Below, in pieces: positions 24,004 to 32,930 of a stretch of DNA of 64,000 nucleotides. The stretch's first letter is position 1, and every line of letters starts with the position of its first letter. Source of the DNA: Paraburkholderia unamae (GTDB taxonomy: Bacteria > Pseudomonadota > Gammaproteobacteria > Burkholderiales > Burkholderiaceae); NCBI RefSeq assembly GCF_003268775.1, contig NZ_QLSU01000013.1, forward strand, positions 1 to 64,000, in the 5' to 3' direction. The position numbers were made by a program, and so were the translations under genes. The notes below the pieces were generated by a model. It was not told where the DNA came from, did no database searches, and saw nothing but the letters and a program-made list of their open reading frames with translations.

Positions 24004-24885
24004 TCAAGCCTGAAAGAGATCGCGATTGGCGCGCACGAACGCTTCGACCGTTTGCGGCGCTTTTCCGGTAACGGATTCGATGATGGAGTCGGTGCCCTTG
24101 AATACGCCGTTCTGGTAATCGACGGCGACTTCGATGAAATGCTGGATCGCGAACTCCGGGAGATCGTATTGCTGCAAGTGCTCGCGATACGCTTCGAGCG
24201 TGGACGGGCGATACACGATCTTGCGGCCGATCACTTTGCCGATTTCGTCGGCAATGCCCTGGTGGTCGAGTTCGACCGGCCCGCAAAGCGTGTAGGTCTT
24301 GCCGATATGCGCGGACGGTTGCATGAGAACCGCCGCGATGAAGCGCGCCTGGTCCTCGGCGGCAATCGGCGCATGGCGGCCCGCGCCGTAAGGCAGCGTG
24401 ATGGCGCCTTCCTTCACGATGGTGTCGAGCACCCACGGGAAAACGAGCCATTCGGAAAAGAACGTCGGGCGGATATGAACGGTCGGCACGCCCGACCAGT
24501 CGAGCACGCGTTCCGCGATCCAGTGATCGCGCGCCGCGTGGCTCTTCGCGTCTTCGCGGGCGGAAATCTGCGACATTTCCACGACGACTTCGAGACCGGC
24601 GCGGCGCGCGGCGTCGGCGAAATACGCCGTGCCCTGAATGAAGCCGGGACGCACCGGATAGCAGAGATACGCGCCGTCCATGCCCGACGTGGCGCGGATC
24701 AGGTCGTCGTGATCGAGCAGGTCGCCCACCACCACCTCGGCGCCGGCCGCGCGCAGCGCCGCGCTGCGCTCGTCTTCCTTGTGGACCATCGCGCGCACCG
24801 CATGGCCGGCTTCGAGAAGGATGTTGACCGTATGCACGCCGGTCTTGCCGGTGGCGCCGGTGATCAGAAACTTACGCTGTTGCAT
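24004..24885 (-). CDS. NmrA-family NAD(P)-binding protein (QorB-like quinone reductase candidate)
   Basis: This is a 293-residue atypical SDR starting ATG 24885 with a GGAGG site. The N-terminus FLITGATGKTGVHTVNILL carries the GxxGxxG dinucleotide motif. VVVGDLLDHDDL and the absence of a YxxxK catalytic pair are typical of the NmrA group. Relatives are either redox sensors or quinone/azo reductases. The gene sits between a TetR regulator (upstream, same strand) and an SDR gene, an arrangement often seen for electrophile- or quinone-responsive units. A dyad at 24924-24935 precedes it. Confidence 0.85.
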   Translation of the reverse strand: MQQRKFLITGATGKTGVHTVNILLEAGHAVRAMVHKEDERSAALRAAGAEVVVGDLLDHDDLIRATSGMDGAYLCYPVRPGFIQGTAYFADAARRAGLEVVVEMSQISAREDAKSHAARDHWIAERVLDWSGVPTVHIRPTFFSEWLVFPWVLDTIVKEGAITLPYGAGRHAPIAAEDQARFIAAVLMQPSAHIGKTYTLCGPVELDHQGIADEIGKVIGRKIVYRPSTLEAYREHLQQYDLPEFAIQHFIEVAVDYQNGVFKGTDSIIESVTGKAPQTVEAFVRANRDLFQA

Positions 24886-24923
24886 GATGAATCCCTCCAG
24901 TCGGGTTAGATGAACACTCACAA

Positions 24924-24935
24924 GTGCATATGCAC
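24924..24935. promoter_or_regulatory. 12-bp palindrome upstream of the NmrA-like gene
   Basis: GTGCATATGCAC is a perfect 12-bp palindrome 39 bp upstream of the start codon. It is in the 95-bp gap after the tetR gene and could be an operator for TetR or another dimeric regulator. It differs in sequence from the dyad in front of tetR (25618-25641). Confidence 0.35.
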
Positions 24936-24980
24936 ATTTCTAGGTAAAGCGAATCGCCAGGTGTTGGCGACTTTCGTCAA

Positions 24981-25571
24981 TCAAATCGTTTCGATGTGCT
25001 GCTTCACGTCCGCAAGCAACGACGCAGACGCTTCGGGGTCCGCAATGATGCGCGACATCGTGAGCGCGCCGACCATGGCCGCCACGGCGAACGCCGCGCG
25101 TGAGCGGTCCAGCGGCACTTCCGATGCATCTGATGCATCCGGTGCGGCCGTACGCTTCGCCAGCATCTCGACCAGTTCGTCGAACCCGCGCGACGCCACC
25201 GCCCGCGTGGCGTCGTCCGAGCGCGCCAGTTCGCTGCCCATGCTCGCAAACGGGCAACCGTTCGCCGGTGCATCGCGATGGGCCGTGGACAGATAGGCGT
25301 CAACCAGGGCGTTGAAGCCCTCCTCGCCCTCACGGCCATGCGCGGCCGCTTCGAGCAACTCGACAATACCCGCCAGCCCCGCTTCGCAAGCTTCGGCCAC
25401 CAGTTGCTCCTTCGACTCGAAGTGCCGGTAGAAGCCGCCATGCGAAAGACCGGCGGCGGCCATCACGTCGGCGAGCCCCGTGGCGTGGATGCCGTTGGCC
25501 CGGAATGCATCGGCTGCGACTTCCACGATGCGGCGGCGCGTTTCGGCGGTTTCGGCCCTCGATTTCCTCAT
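24981..25571 (-). CDS. TetR-family transcriptional regulator
   Basis: This is a 196-residue repressor. The N-terminal HTH (residues about 8-55) is standard: TRRRIVEVAADAFRANG, then LADVMAAAGLSHGGFYRHFESKEQL. The C-terminal domain is helical, with PANGCPFASMGSEL and a TetR_C motif like those of the YcdC/AcrR-type group sensing electrophiles. It is the first gene of a minus-strand group with an NmrA-like protein and an SDR, and is likely autoregulated through the dyad at 25618-25641. Confidence 0.9.
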   Translation of the reverse strand: MRKSRAETAETRRRIVEVAADAFRANGIHATGLADVMAAAGLSHGGFYRHFESKEQLVAEACEAGLAGIVELLEAAAHGREGEEGFNALVDAYLSTAHRDAPANGCPFASMGSELARSDDATRAVASRGFDELVEMLAKRTAAPDASDASEVPLDRSRAAFAVAAMVGALTMSRIIADPEASASLLADVKQHIETI

Positions 25572-25905
25572 GATGTGCAGCGCTCCGTGTAGTGCGTGTT
25601 GCCCGTGTTGCGATTGATTTAGATGCTAGTCATCATCTAAATGGAAGTCAAGGCGAATTTTCAGGAACAGCCAGCGGCGCATGTCGTTAGCAAACCGGCG
25701 CGCGTCGAGGCGCGGAGTCAGGCGAGCGCACCCGCGCACGGCCGGTCTTCTGCACGTATTTAAAGGCGGCGCTACACTCAGCCGGTTATTGCAGGACGGC
25801 GCGCACACGGCGATTTCCATTAGCTTTCATGGCGGAACAGCCGGCGCGCGCGGCCTGCGATTAGCCACTCAAAACGACAAATCCCCACTTTCGGAGAGCC
25901 GTTCC
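25572..25905. other. 334-bp divergent region (tetR / molybdenum hydroxylase)
   Basis: The region contains the TTTAGATG dyad near tetR and the promoter region of the plus-strand 2Fe-2S gene, whose ribosome site is GGAG at 25892-25895. An ORF extension of the 2Fe-2S frame back to 25681 has no domain and is not used. Confidence 0.6.
25618..25641. promoter_or_regulatory. TetR-type operator upstream of tetR
   Basis: TTTAGATG and CATCTAAA form perfect 8-bp arms around an 8-bp centre, 47-70 bp upstream of the tetR start codon. The arms resemble known TetR-family sites with TAGA/TCTA edges. Autorepression is inferred. Confidence 0.6.
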
Positions 25906-26361
25906 ATGACAACGCTAACCATCAACGGCGAAACGCATACAGTCGATGCGCCGCCCGACATGCCGCTGCTCTGGGTCCTGCGCGACATCGTCGGTCTGAC
26001 CGGCACGAAGTTCGGCTGCGGCATCGCGCAGTGCGGCGCGTGCACGGTGCACCTGGACGGCGAGGCGGCGCGCTCGTGCGTGTTGCCCGTCGCAGCCGTC
26101 GCGGGCCGTAAGATCACGACCATCGAGGCCGTGGGCGCGACCCCGGCCGGGCAGAAGGTGCAGAAGGCCTGGCGCGAGGTCGACGTGGTGCAGTGCGGCT
26201 ACTGCCAGTCGGGGCAGGTGATGTCGGCGGCGGCGCTCATTGCCGCGAACCCGAACCCGAGCGATGCCGACATCGACGCGGCCATGGCCGGCAACATCTG
26301 CCGCTGTGGCACCTACACCCGCATTCGCGCGGCCATCAAGCAAGCCGCGAAGGAGGCGTGA
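25906..26361 (+). CDS. molybdenum hydroxylase 2Fe-2S subunit (IorA/CoxS-like)
   Basis: This is a small iron-sulfur subunit of 151 residues from ATG 25906. It has the two expected clusters: the ferredoxin-type set (KFGCGIAQCGACTVH...SC, residues about 38-61) and the helical-domain set (CGYCQSG and CRCGTY, about 100-140). The fold and order match the small subunit of xanthine dehydrogenase-family enzymes. No separate FAD subunit is encoded; the partner cytochrome downstream suggests electrons go to the respiratory chain instead. The Mo subunit starts 1 bp after the stop codon. Confidence 0.92.
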   Translation: MTTLTINGETHTVDAPPDMPLLWVLRDIVGLTGTKFGCGIAQCGACTVHLDGEAARSCVLPVAAVAGRKITTIEAVGATPAGQKVQKAWREVDVVQCGYCQSGQVMSAAALIAANPNPSDADIDAAMAGNICRCGTYTRIRAAIKQAAKEA

Positions 26362-26362
26362 G

Positions 26363-28624
26363 ATGTCACAAGGCCTCCTCGATGCACAGAATGGCGCGCC
26401 CCGGCGCAACGCACCCGGCGCGAGCGCAGCGCTCTCGCGCCGCGCCTTCATCAAGCTCGGCGCGGCGGCGGGCGGCGGCCTGCTGCTCGGCATCAGCTTC
26501 TCGGCCGGCGCGCAGGGCGATGCTCAGACGCGTCGATCCGTCGTCGGCGGCGACGGCAACGAAGCGCCCCAGGACGGCGTGTTCGAGCCGAACGCGTTCA
26601 TCCAGATCGACCGTGCGGGCAAGGTCACGCTGATCGTCTCGAAGGTGGAGATGGGGCAAGGCGTGTACACGTCGATCCCCATGCTGATCGCGGAAGAACT
26701 GGAAGTGCCGCTCGACAGCGTGACCATCGATCACGCGCCGCCCAACGCGAAGCTCTTCACCGACCCGCTGCTCGGCGGCCAGCTCACGGGCGGCTCGACC
26801 TCGATCCGCTACGCCTGGCAGCCCATGCGCGAAGCGGGCGCGGCGGCGCGCACCGTGCTGATCCAGGCGGCCGCGCAGCAATGGCAGGTCGATCCGGCCA
26901 CCTGCCACGCCAGGGCAGGCGAGGTGCTGCACGATGCGAGCGGCCGCCGCGCGGCCTATGGTCAGCTCGTGGATGCGGCCGCGCATCTGCCCGTGCCGCA
27001 GAAGGTCGCGCTCAAGGACCCGAAAAACTTCACGCTGGTCGGCAAGCCAACGGGGCGGCTCGACTCGCCCGAGAAGGTGGACGGCACGGCGCTGTTCGGT
27101 CTCGACGTGCGCCTGCCCGGCATGGTCTACGCGGCCATCGTGAACTGCCCCGTGTTCGGCGGCACGCTCGCGAAGGTCGACGACACGCATGCGAAGCAGA
27201 TTCCCGGCGTCACGCGCATCGTGAAGATCGACAACGCCGTGGCCGTGATCGGAGCGCACACGTGGGCCGCCAAACGCGGCGCGGCGGCGCTCGTCGTGGA
27301 GTGGAACGAAGGCGCGGGCGCGAACGTGTCGATGCAGCAGATCGTGGGCGATCTCGCGAGCGCCTCGCAGCGCGAAGGCGCGGTTGCGCGCAAGGAAGGC
27401 GACGTGCAACAGGCTTTGGGCACGGCGAAGACGCACATCGAAGCCGTCTACCAGCAGCCGTTCCTTGCGCACGCAACGATGGAGCCGATCAACTGCACGG
27501 TTCACGTGCGCCCCGACGCCTGCGAAATCTGGGTGGGCACCCAGGTGCCCACGCGCGCCGTGGATGCGGCCGTGGCCGTCACGGGCCTCAAGCCCGAGCA
27601 GGTCACGCTGCACAACCATCTGCTCGGCGGCGGTTTCGGGCGGCGGCTCGAAGTCGATGCGATCACCCAGGCGCTGAAGATCGCCAAACAGCTCGACGTG
27701 CCGGTCAAGGTGTTCTACACGCGCGAAGAGGACATTCAGCACGACATGTACCGGCCGTACTACTACGACCGCATTTCGGCCGGGCTCGACGCGAACGGCA
27801 AGCCCGTAGCCTGGCAGCACCGCATCGCGGGCTCGTCGATCATGGCGCGCTTCGCGCCGCCCGCCTTCCAGCACGGCGTGGACCCCGACGCCGTGGAGGT
27901 CGCGGCGGACCTGCCCTACGACCTGCCGAACCAGTTGATCGAATACGTGCGCCAGGAACCGCGCGCCGTGCCCACGGCGTTCTGGCGCGGCGTGGGGCCG
28001 ACGCGCGGCACCTTCGTCGTGGAAAGCTTCATCGACGAACTGGCCGTGGCCGCGAAAACCGATCCCGTCACCTACCGGCGCAACCTGCTCGGCAAGTCGC
28101 CGCGCGCGCTCAACGTGCTCGACGTGGCCACGCGCGAGGCGAACTGGGGACCGCCGTCACCGAAGGGCCAGGGGCGCGGCGTGGCGGTCATGCATGCGTT
28201 CGGCAGCTTCCTCGCGATGGTCGTGGACGTGAGCGTGGACGACGGCGAGGTGCGCGTGAACCGCGTGGTGTGCGCCGTGGATTGCGGCATGACCGTCAAC
28301 CCCAAAACCATCGAGGCGCAGATCGAAGGCGGCGTCATCTTCGGCATCACGGCAACGCTGTGGGGGGAGATCACGATCGAGCGCGGACGCGTCGCGCAGA
28401 CCAACTTCACCGACTACCGGATCATGCGTATCGACCAGGCACCGCAAATCGACGTGCATATCGTGAAGAGCGCCGAAGCCCCCGGAGGCATTGGCGAGCC
28501 CGGCACCTCGGCGGTCATCCCGGCCGTGGCGAACGCGATTTACGCGGCCACGGGCAAGCGTCTGCGGCATTTGCCCGTGGGCCGGCAACTCATCAACGCG
28601 GGCGCGACCGCGAAGTCGGCTTGA
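26363..28624 (+). CDS. molybdenum hydroxylase large subunit, Tat-exported (IorB-like)
   Basis: This is a 753-residue molybdopterin-binding subunit. ATG 26363 gives a twin-arginine signal (SRRAFIKLGAAAGGGLLLG, residues about 26-44) ending near AGAQ, so the folded enzyme should be exported with its small subunit. The family regions are visible: GQGVYTSIPMLIAEEL, GGGFGRRLEVD (Mo-pterin binding), WRGVGPTRGTF, and the conserved Glu in IGEPGTSAVIPAVANAI near the end. The duplicated Ald_Xan_dh_C2 layout matches IorB/aldehyde dehydrogenases rather than cytosolic XdhB. The substrate may be an aldehyde or N-heterocycle; it cannot be read from sequence. Confidence 0.92.
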   Translation: MSQGLLDAQNGAPRRNAPGASAALSRRAFIKLGAAAGGGLLLGISFSAGAQGDAQTRRSVVGGDGNEAPQDGVFEPNAFIQIDRAGKVTLIVSKVEMGQGVYTSIPMLIAEELEVPLDSVTIDHAPPNAKLFTDPLLGGQLTGGSTSIRYAWQPMREAGAAARTVLIQAAAQQWQVDPATCHARAGEVLHDASGRRAAYGQLVDAAAHLPVPQKVALKDPKNFTLVGKPTGRLDSPEKVDGTALFGLDVRLPGMVYAAIVNCPVFGGTLAKVDDTHAKQIPGVTRIVKIDNAVAVIGAHTWAAKRGAAALVVEWNEGAGANVSMQQIVGDLASASQREGAVARKEGDVQQALGTAKTHIEAVYQQPFLAHATMEPINCTVHVRPDACEIWVGTQVPTRAVDAAVAVTGLKPEQVTLHNHLLGGGFGRRLEVDAITQALKIAKQLDVPVKVFYTREEDIQHDMYRPYYYDRISAGLDANGKPVAWQHRIAGSSIMARFAPPAFQHGVDPDAVEVAADLPYDLPNQLIEYVRQEPRAVPTAFWRGVGPTRGTFVVESFIDELAVAAKTDPVTYRRNLLGKSPRALNVLDVATREANWGPPSPKGQGRGVAVMHAFGSFLAMVVDVSVDDGEVRVNRVVCAVDCGMTVNPKTIEAQIEGGVIFGITATLWGEITIERGRVAQTNFTDYRIMRIDQAPQIDVHIVKSAEAPGGIGEPGTSAVIPAVANAIYAATGKRLRHLPVGRQLINAGATAKSA

Positions 28625-28638
28625 GGGAGCGAACCACG

Positions 28639-29973
28639 ATGAAAACGATCAACGCCTCCCAAAGCCGCCCCCAACGCAGCCGCGGCTTGCGCCGCTTGCT
28701 CTCGCGCGGCGCAGGCGGTGCGCTCGCCCTCGCGGCGCTCGCCTGCGTGAGCGCACGCCCCGCGCTCGCTGCCGACGCCGCCACGATCCAGCGCGGCGCC
28801 TATCTCGCCGCCGTGGGCGACTGCGCGGCCTGCCACACCGCGCCGCACGGCAAGCCGTTCGCGGGCGGCCTGCCGATGACCACGCCGCTTGGCCGCATCT
28901 ACACGACCAACATCACGCCGGACCCGGACACGGGCATCGGCGGCTACACGCAAGCGGACTTCGCGCGCGCCATGCGCGAAGGCGTGGCGAAGGACGGCCA
29001 CAATCTCTACCCGGCCATGCCCTATCCCTCGTATGCGAAGGTGCGCGACGAAGACGTGGCCGCGCTCTACGCTTACTTCATGCAGGGCGTGCAGCCGGTC
29101 AAGCAGACCAACCGCGACGCCGACATCAAGTGGCCGATGAACATGCGCTGGCCGCTCAAGATCTGGAATGCGTTCTTCCTCGACAAGGCGGTGTATCGCG
29201 ACAAGCCGGGCAAGGATGTGGCGTGGAATCGCGGCGCGTATCTCGTGCAGGGTCTCGGCCACTGCGGCTCGTGCCATACGCCGCGCGGCGTGGGGTTCAA
29301 CGAGAAGGCGCTCGACGAAAGCGGCGGCGCGTGGCTCACGGGCGCGCTGCTCGACGGCTGGTACGCCTCGAACCTCACCGGCGAGCACAACACGGGCCTC
29401 GGGCGCTGGAGCGAGGCGGATCTCGCGCAGTTCCTCAAGACCGGCGCGAACCAGCACGCCTCGGCATTCGGCGCGATGACCGACGTCATCAACAAGAGCA
29501 CGCAGGCCATGAACGATACGGACGTCAACGCCATCGCGCTGTACCTGAAGTCGCTGCCGGCGGCGGGCGGCGACGGCGGGCCGGCCTACGCCTACGATGC
29601 GCAGACCACCAGGGTCTCGCTCTCGCGCCCGGCCAACGATGCGGGCGCGCGCGTGTACACGGCGTACTGCATGCATTGCCACGGCGCCGACGGGCGCGGC
29701 TTCGCACCGATGTTCGCGCCGCTCGCGGGCAATCCGAACGTGCTGGAGAAAGACGCGTCGTCGCTCATCAACGTCACACTCAACGGCACCCGCGACCTCG
29801 TGATCCAGGGCGTGCCCGCCCCCTACCCCATGCCCGCCTATGCCGATGTCCTGAGCGACAAGCAGATCGCCGATGTGCTCACGTTCGTGCGCGCGGGCTG
29901 GAACAACAAGGCGGGCGCGGTGGGCGTGGCCGAAGTCGCGAAACTGCGCACGCGCACGCAGGCGGCGCGGTAG
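28639..29973 (+). CDS. triheme cytochrome c, electron acceptor of the Mo hydroxylase
   Basis: This is a periplasmic, membrane-associated c-type cytochrome of 444 residues with three CxxCH heme sites: Cys62-His66 (CAACH), Cys209-His213 (CGSCH) and Cys344-His348 (CMHCH). It has an N-terminal signal (about residues 1-44, cleaved near ALA-ADA). The three-heme layout is that of AdhB-type subunits of alcohol and aldehyde dehydrogenases. It lies 14 bp after the Mo subunit, completing a three-gene unit that would pass electrons to the quinone pool or terminal oxidase from a periplasmic oxidation. Confidence 0.92.
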   Translation: MKTINASQSRPQRSRGLRRLLSRGAGGALALAALACVSARPALAADAATIQRGAYLAAVGDCAACHTAPHGKPFAGGLPMTTPLGRIYTTNITPDPDTGIGGYTQADFARAMREGVAKDGHNLYPAMPYPSYAKVRDEDVAALYAYFMQGVQPVKQTNRDADIKWPMNMRWPLKIWNAFFLDKAVYRDKPGKDVAWNRGAYLVQGLGHCGSCHTPRGVGFNEKALDESGGAWLTGALLDGWYASNLTGEHNTGLGRWSEADLAQFLKTGANQHASAFGAMTDVINKSTQAMNDTDVNAIALYLKSLPAAGGDGGPAYAYDAQTTRVSLSRPANDAGARVYTAYCMHCHGADGRGFAPMFAPLAGNPNVLEKDASSLINVTLNGTRDLVIQGVPAPYPMPAYADVLSDKQIADVLTFVRAGWNNKAGAVGVAEVAKLRTRTQAAR

Positions 29974-30026
29974 TCGGGTAGTGAGGTGAGTCGGGGCAAG
30001 GCTGTCGCCGCGCGGGCATCACGCCG

Positions 30027-31940
30027 TCACTGGGCACCGCGCAGCGACAGCCGGCACCACTGGTACACGAGCACGCCCTTGCCGATGCCCGCGCGGTACG
30101 GCGCACAGCCTGGCGCGTCGAGCGTGAAGCCGTGGCGCTCGAACATCGCCGCCGCCGCTTCGCGATCGGCGCGATTCTCGGCGTCGGTGTCGCGCACGTC
30201 ATCGGCGCGCAGGCCCAGCGCGCACTGCTCGCCCGGCTGCGTTCCCGGCACGACCGAGGCGTGCAGCCGCAAGCGCGTCACGGCCCAGCGCATTGCCGCG
30301 CACCCGCGCTCGCTGCGCGTGAGCCCGAGATTGCCGGCCGTGGCGTTCAGCCCCGCCAGCGTATCGACGCGCCAGTTGTGCTCGCCGTCGATGAGCGCAT
30401 AGATCGGGCCGCCGCGCGTGCGCGCCAGTTCGCGCATGCGCGCGTCGAAGGCGGGCGTCGCCGGAAAGCTGCTGTCGATCTGCGTGAACGCCACGTCGGT
30501 CGGGAACAGCGCGGCGATCCAGCCCCAGGCGCGCGCACGCGTCGTGGCGATCACCACCGTCGTTTGCGCCGGTTGCGCGATGGCGGGTCGCTCGGCGTGC
30601 CATAGCGGGTCCGCCCAGCCTTCGTGGCCCCACGTTCCCGCGCCGCCCGCCACCACCACGACCGTTGCGAGCGCAATCAACCCGCCCGCCACGCGCGAAG
30701 CCGCGCGAGCGCTCAGCAACTGATGCAGCAGGATCCACACCACCAGCGGCGTGAGCACCTCGATCGCGACGATATAGCGGTAGATGCTGAACAACTGCAT
30801 CCACACGAGATAGCCAATCGCGACGAACACGACCACGAAGCGCGCGCGCGTGCGCAGCGGGTTGCCTTCGCGGCGCGGCGCGACCCATCGCACGACGCTC
30901 ACGATCAGCCACAGCCAGAACAGCACGTACACGATCGGCCAGATGATTTGCCGGATCGACGCTTCGCCCACGCGCTTCGAGTCGTGCGCAAAGACGAACG
31001 GCCAGAGCGCGGTTTCGATCCAGTCGTGCGGCCGCCAGCGCGTGTCCGCGATCGCGTCGGCGCGCACGAGCGGGTCCGAAAACAGCGCACCGAACTGCGG
31101 ATACAGCGGATTGCCGAAGGTCTCCCACATATGGGACATCCAGTAACCGCCCGTCACGGCAAAACCCACCAGCACGCCGACGCCAAACAGGAAAGCGAGC
31201 CGGATGCGCAGGAACACGCCGCCCGGATAGAACAGCAGCGCCGCGCACATCGCCACCGCGAAGACGGCATTCGTCAGCTTGAGCCCGACGCCAAAACCCG
31301 CGAGCAAGCCGCTGCATGCCACGAGCGCCACGGCGTACACGCTGCGCTGGTGCAGGCTGCCCCAGTTCGCCACGAGCATCGAGAGCGCCGCGAGGACGAA
31401 CAGCGCGGTCGTATCGTCGCCCATCGAATTGCCGAGCACCGAGAGAAAATTCGCCGTGAGGCAACCGGCCAGCGCGAGCAGCAGCGGCACGCGGTAGCGC
31501 TGGTTTTGCGGCAGGTCCGGCAACGCGGCTCGCGCGATGCTCAAGAGGAATACGAAGCTCAGGCCATGCAGCGCGCCCATGGCAAAGCCGACGACACGCG
31601 ACGGCAGATACAGGTTAGCGAGGTAGTACGTGACGTCGAGCAGCGGATTGAAGTACGACTGCATGCCCGCGGGCGCGAGATCGGTTTGCAGCTTGCCGTT
31701 GAGCCAGGCGAACGGGTTATACAGGTGATAGTTGTAGAGGTCCCAGTTCGCATCAGCGCCGAGCCACAGCGAATAGAGCCCGAAGAGGCAGGGCACGAGC
31801 ACGCGGGCGAGCGCCAGCGCTTGCGGCGTATTGAGGTCGAATGCGCGCGAACGCGGCAAACTGGCGGTGGCGGGCGGGTCGAATCGCGGCATGGAAATGG
31901 CGTTGGCAGTCGATGAAGGAGAACCCGCCGGCGAATGCAT
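30027..31940 (-). CDS. polytopic inner-membrane protein, GT-C-like
   Basis: I do not recognise a named family. It has 637 residues with about 11-12 hydrophobic segments between residues 42 and 460. There is an early luminal loop with DANWDLYNYHLYNPFAWLNG (acidic and aromatic residues after the first membrane segment) and a soluble C-terminal domain of about 170 residues. The pattern resembles GT-C glycosyltransferases that use polyprenyl-linked sugars, where the first periplasmic loop carries acidic catalytic residues. It has no partner sugar genes nearby. The start ATG 31940 lacks a clear ribosome site; ATG 31892 is an alternative. Confidence 0.7.
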   Translation of the reverse strand: MHSPAGSPSSTANAISMPRFDPPATASLPRSRAFDLNTPQALALARVLVPCLFGLYSLWLGADANWDLYNYHLYNPFAWLNGKLQTDLAPAGMQSYFNPLLDVTYYLANLYLPSRVVGFAMGALHGLSFVFLLSIARAALPDLPQNQRYRVPLLLALAGCLTANFLSVLGNSMGDDTTALFVLAALSMLVANWGSLHQRSVYAVALVACSGLLAGFGVGLKLTNAVFAVAMCAALLFYPGGVFLRIRLAFLFGVGVLVGFAVTGGYWMSHMWETFGNPLYPQFGALFSDPLVRADAIADTRWRPHDWIETALWPFVFAHDSKRVGEASIRQIIWPIVYVLFWLWLIVSVVRWVAPRREGNPLRTRARFVVVFVAIGYLVWMQLFSIYRYIVAIEVLTPLVVWILLHQLLSARAASRVAGGLIALATVVVVAGGAGTWGHEGWADPLWHAERPAIAQPAQTTVVIATTRARAWGWIAALFPTDVAFTQIDSSFPATPAFDARMRELARTRGGPIYALIDGEHNWRVDTLAGLNATAGNLGLTRSERGCAAMRWAVTRLRLHASVVPGTQPGEQCALGLRADDVRDTDAENRADREAAAAMFERHGFTLDAPGCAPYRAGIGKGVLVYQWCRLSLRGAQ

Positions 31941-32126
31941 GCTTTCAGCGCGGCGGCAAGCTCCGGTCTTGCGGTGGCTGAAGTGTAAACCACGGGGATA
32001 GCGCCGGGCGCATGCGCATGTCGACCGGCTGCGCGCGAACCACGGAGGGCGTTCGGAAGGGATTGTGCCGAGGCGCGCCGGCCGTCGATGCGGCCGGCGC
32101 GCGTGGCGAGAATGCGGATGAAGACG

Positions 32127-32930
32127 TTAATGTGCGAGCGGTTGCGTCACGTCCTGGCCGAACCACTGCATGGAGATCTTCTTGAGCGTGCCGTCCTGCT
32201 TGAGCGAGGTGAGCGCGTCGTTGATCGCCTTCTCGAACTTCGGATTGCCCTTGCGGAACGGAATGGCCATTTCCTGATCGGCGCCCGGCAACACGGCGCC
32301 CGGACGCAGCGGCAGGTTCGAGGTCTTGATGATATACGGCAGCATCAGGCGGTCGTCCATCGTCGCGTCGATGCGCTTCGCGGCCAGGTCACGCAGTTTC
32401 TCGGGCGCGCCGGGATAGGTTTGCACGTTGATGCCGGGCACGGCGCGCGCCATCTGGTCGTAGTTGGTGCCGAGCGTCACGCCGAGCTTCTTGTCGCCCT
32501 TGAACGCGTCGAGCGTCTTGAATTCGCGCTTGTCGTCGGCGCGCTGGATAAGCTGGGCCGCCGAGTACGTATACGGCTGGCTGAAGTCGAGCGCCTGCTG
32601 GCGCTGCGGCGTGACGGTCACCTGGTTGACGATCACGTCGAACTTGCCCGCCTGCAACGCCGCGATAATGCCGCTCCACTCGGTGGGAATGAACTCGGGC
32701 TTCACACCGAGCTTGGCCGCCACGGCCTTCGCGACATCCACGTCGAAGCCGACGAGTTCGCCCTTGCTGTCACGCGAATCGAATGGAGGATAGGTGCCTT
32801 CCAGACCGATCTTGAGCACCCCGGCCTGTTTGACGGAATCCAGCAGATCTTCGGCATGCGCGGCGACCGCGGTGAATCCAAGCGCCGATGCGGCAAGCGC
32901 GCTGGTAAGCAGGAGCTTCGACAACTTCAT
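32127..32930 (-). CDS. orphan polar amino acid binding protein (SBP family 3)
   Basis: This is a periplasmic solute-binding protein of 267 residues. The signal peptide (MKLSKLLLTSALAASALGFTAVAAHA) is cleaved before EDLLD. Family 3 motifs follow: LKIGLEGTYPPFDSRDSKGELVG (in part), FDVDVAKAVAAKLG and EWSGIIAALQAGKFDVI. A GGAGAGG ribosome site precedes ATG 32930. No permease or ATPase gene is adjacent, so it probably serves a transporter encoded elsewhere, or the importer at 991-3988, with which it shares only general family similarity by eye. Confidence 0.9.
   Translation of the reverse strand: MKLSKLLLTSALAASALGFTAVAAHAEDLLDSVKQAGVLKIGLEGTYPPFDSRDSKGELVGFDVDVAKAVAAKLGVKPEFIPTEWSGIIAALQAGKFDVIVNQVTVTPQRQQALDFSQPYTYSAAQLIQRADDKREFKTLDAFKGDKKLGVTLGTNYDQMARAVPGINVQTYPGAPEKLRDLAAKRIDATMDDRLMLPYIIKTSNLPLRPGAVLPGADQEMAIPFRKGNPKFEKAINDALTSLKQDGTLKKISMQWFGQDVTQPLAH

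Noticed and set aside
26366..27874. 502-codon minus-strand open frame
   Set aside because: It is antisense to the molybdenum hydroxylase large subunit, with Arg/His/Ala-rich composition.
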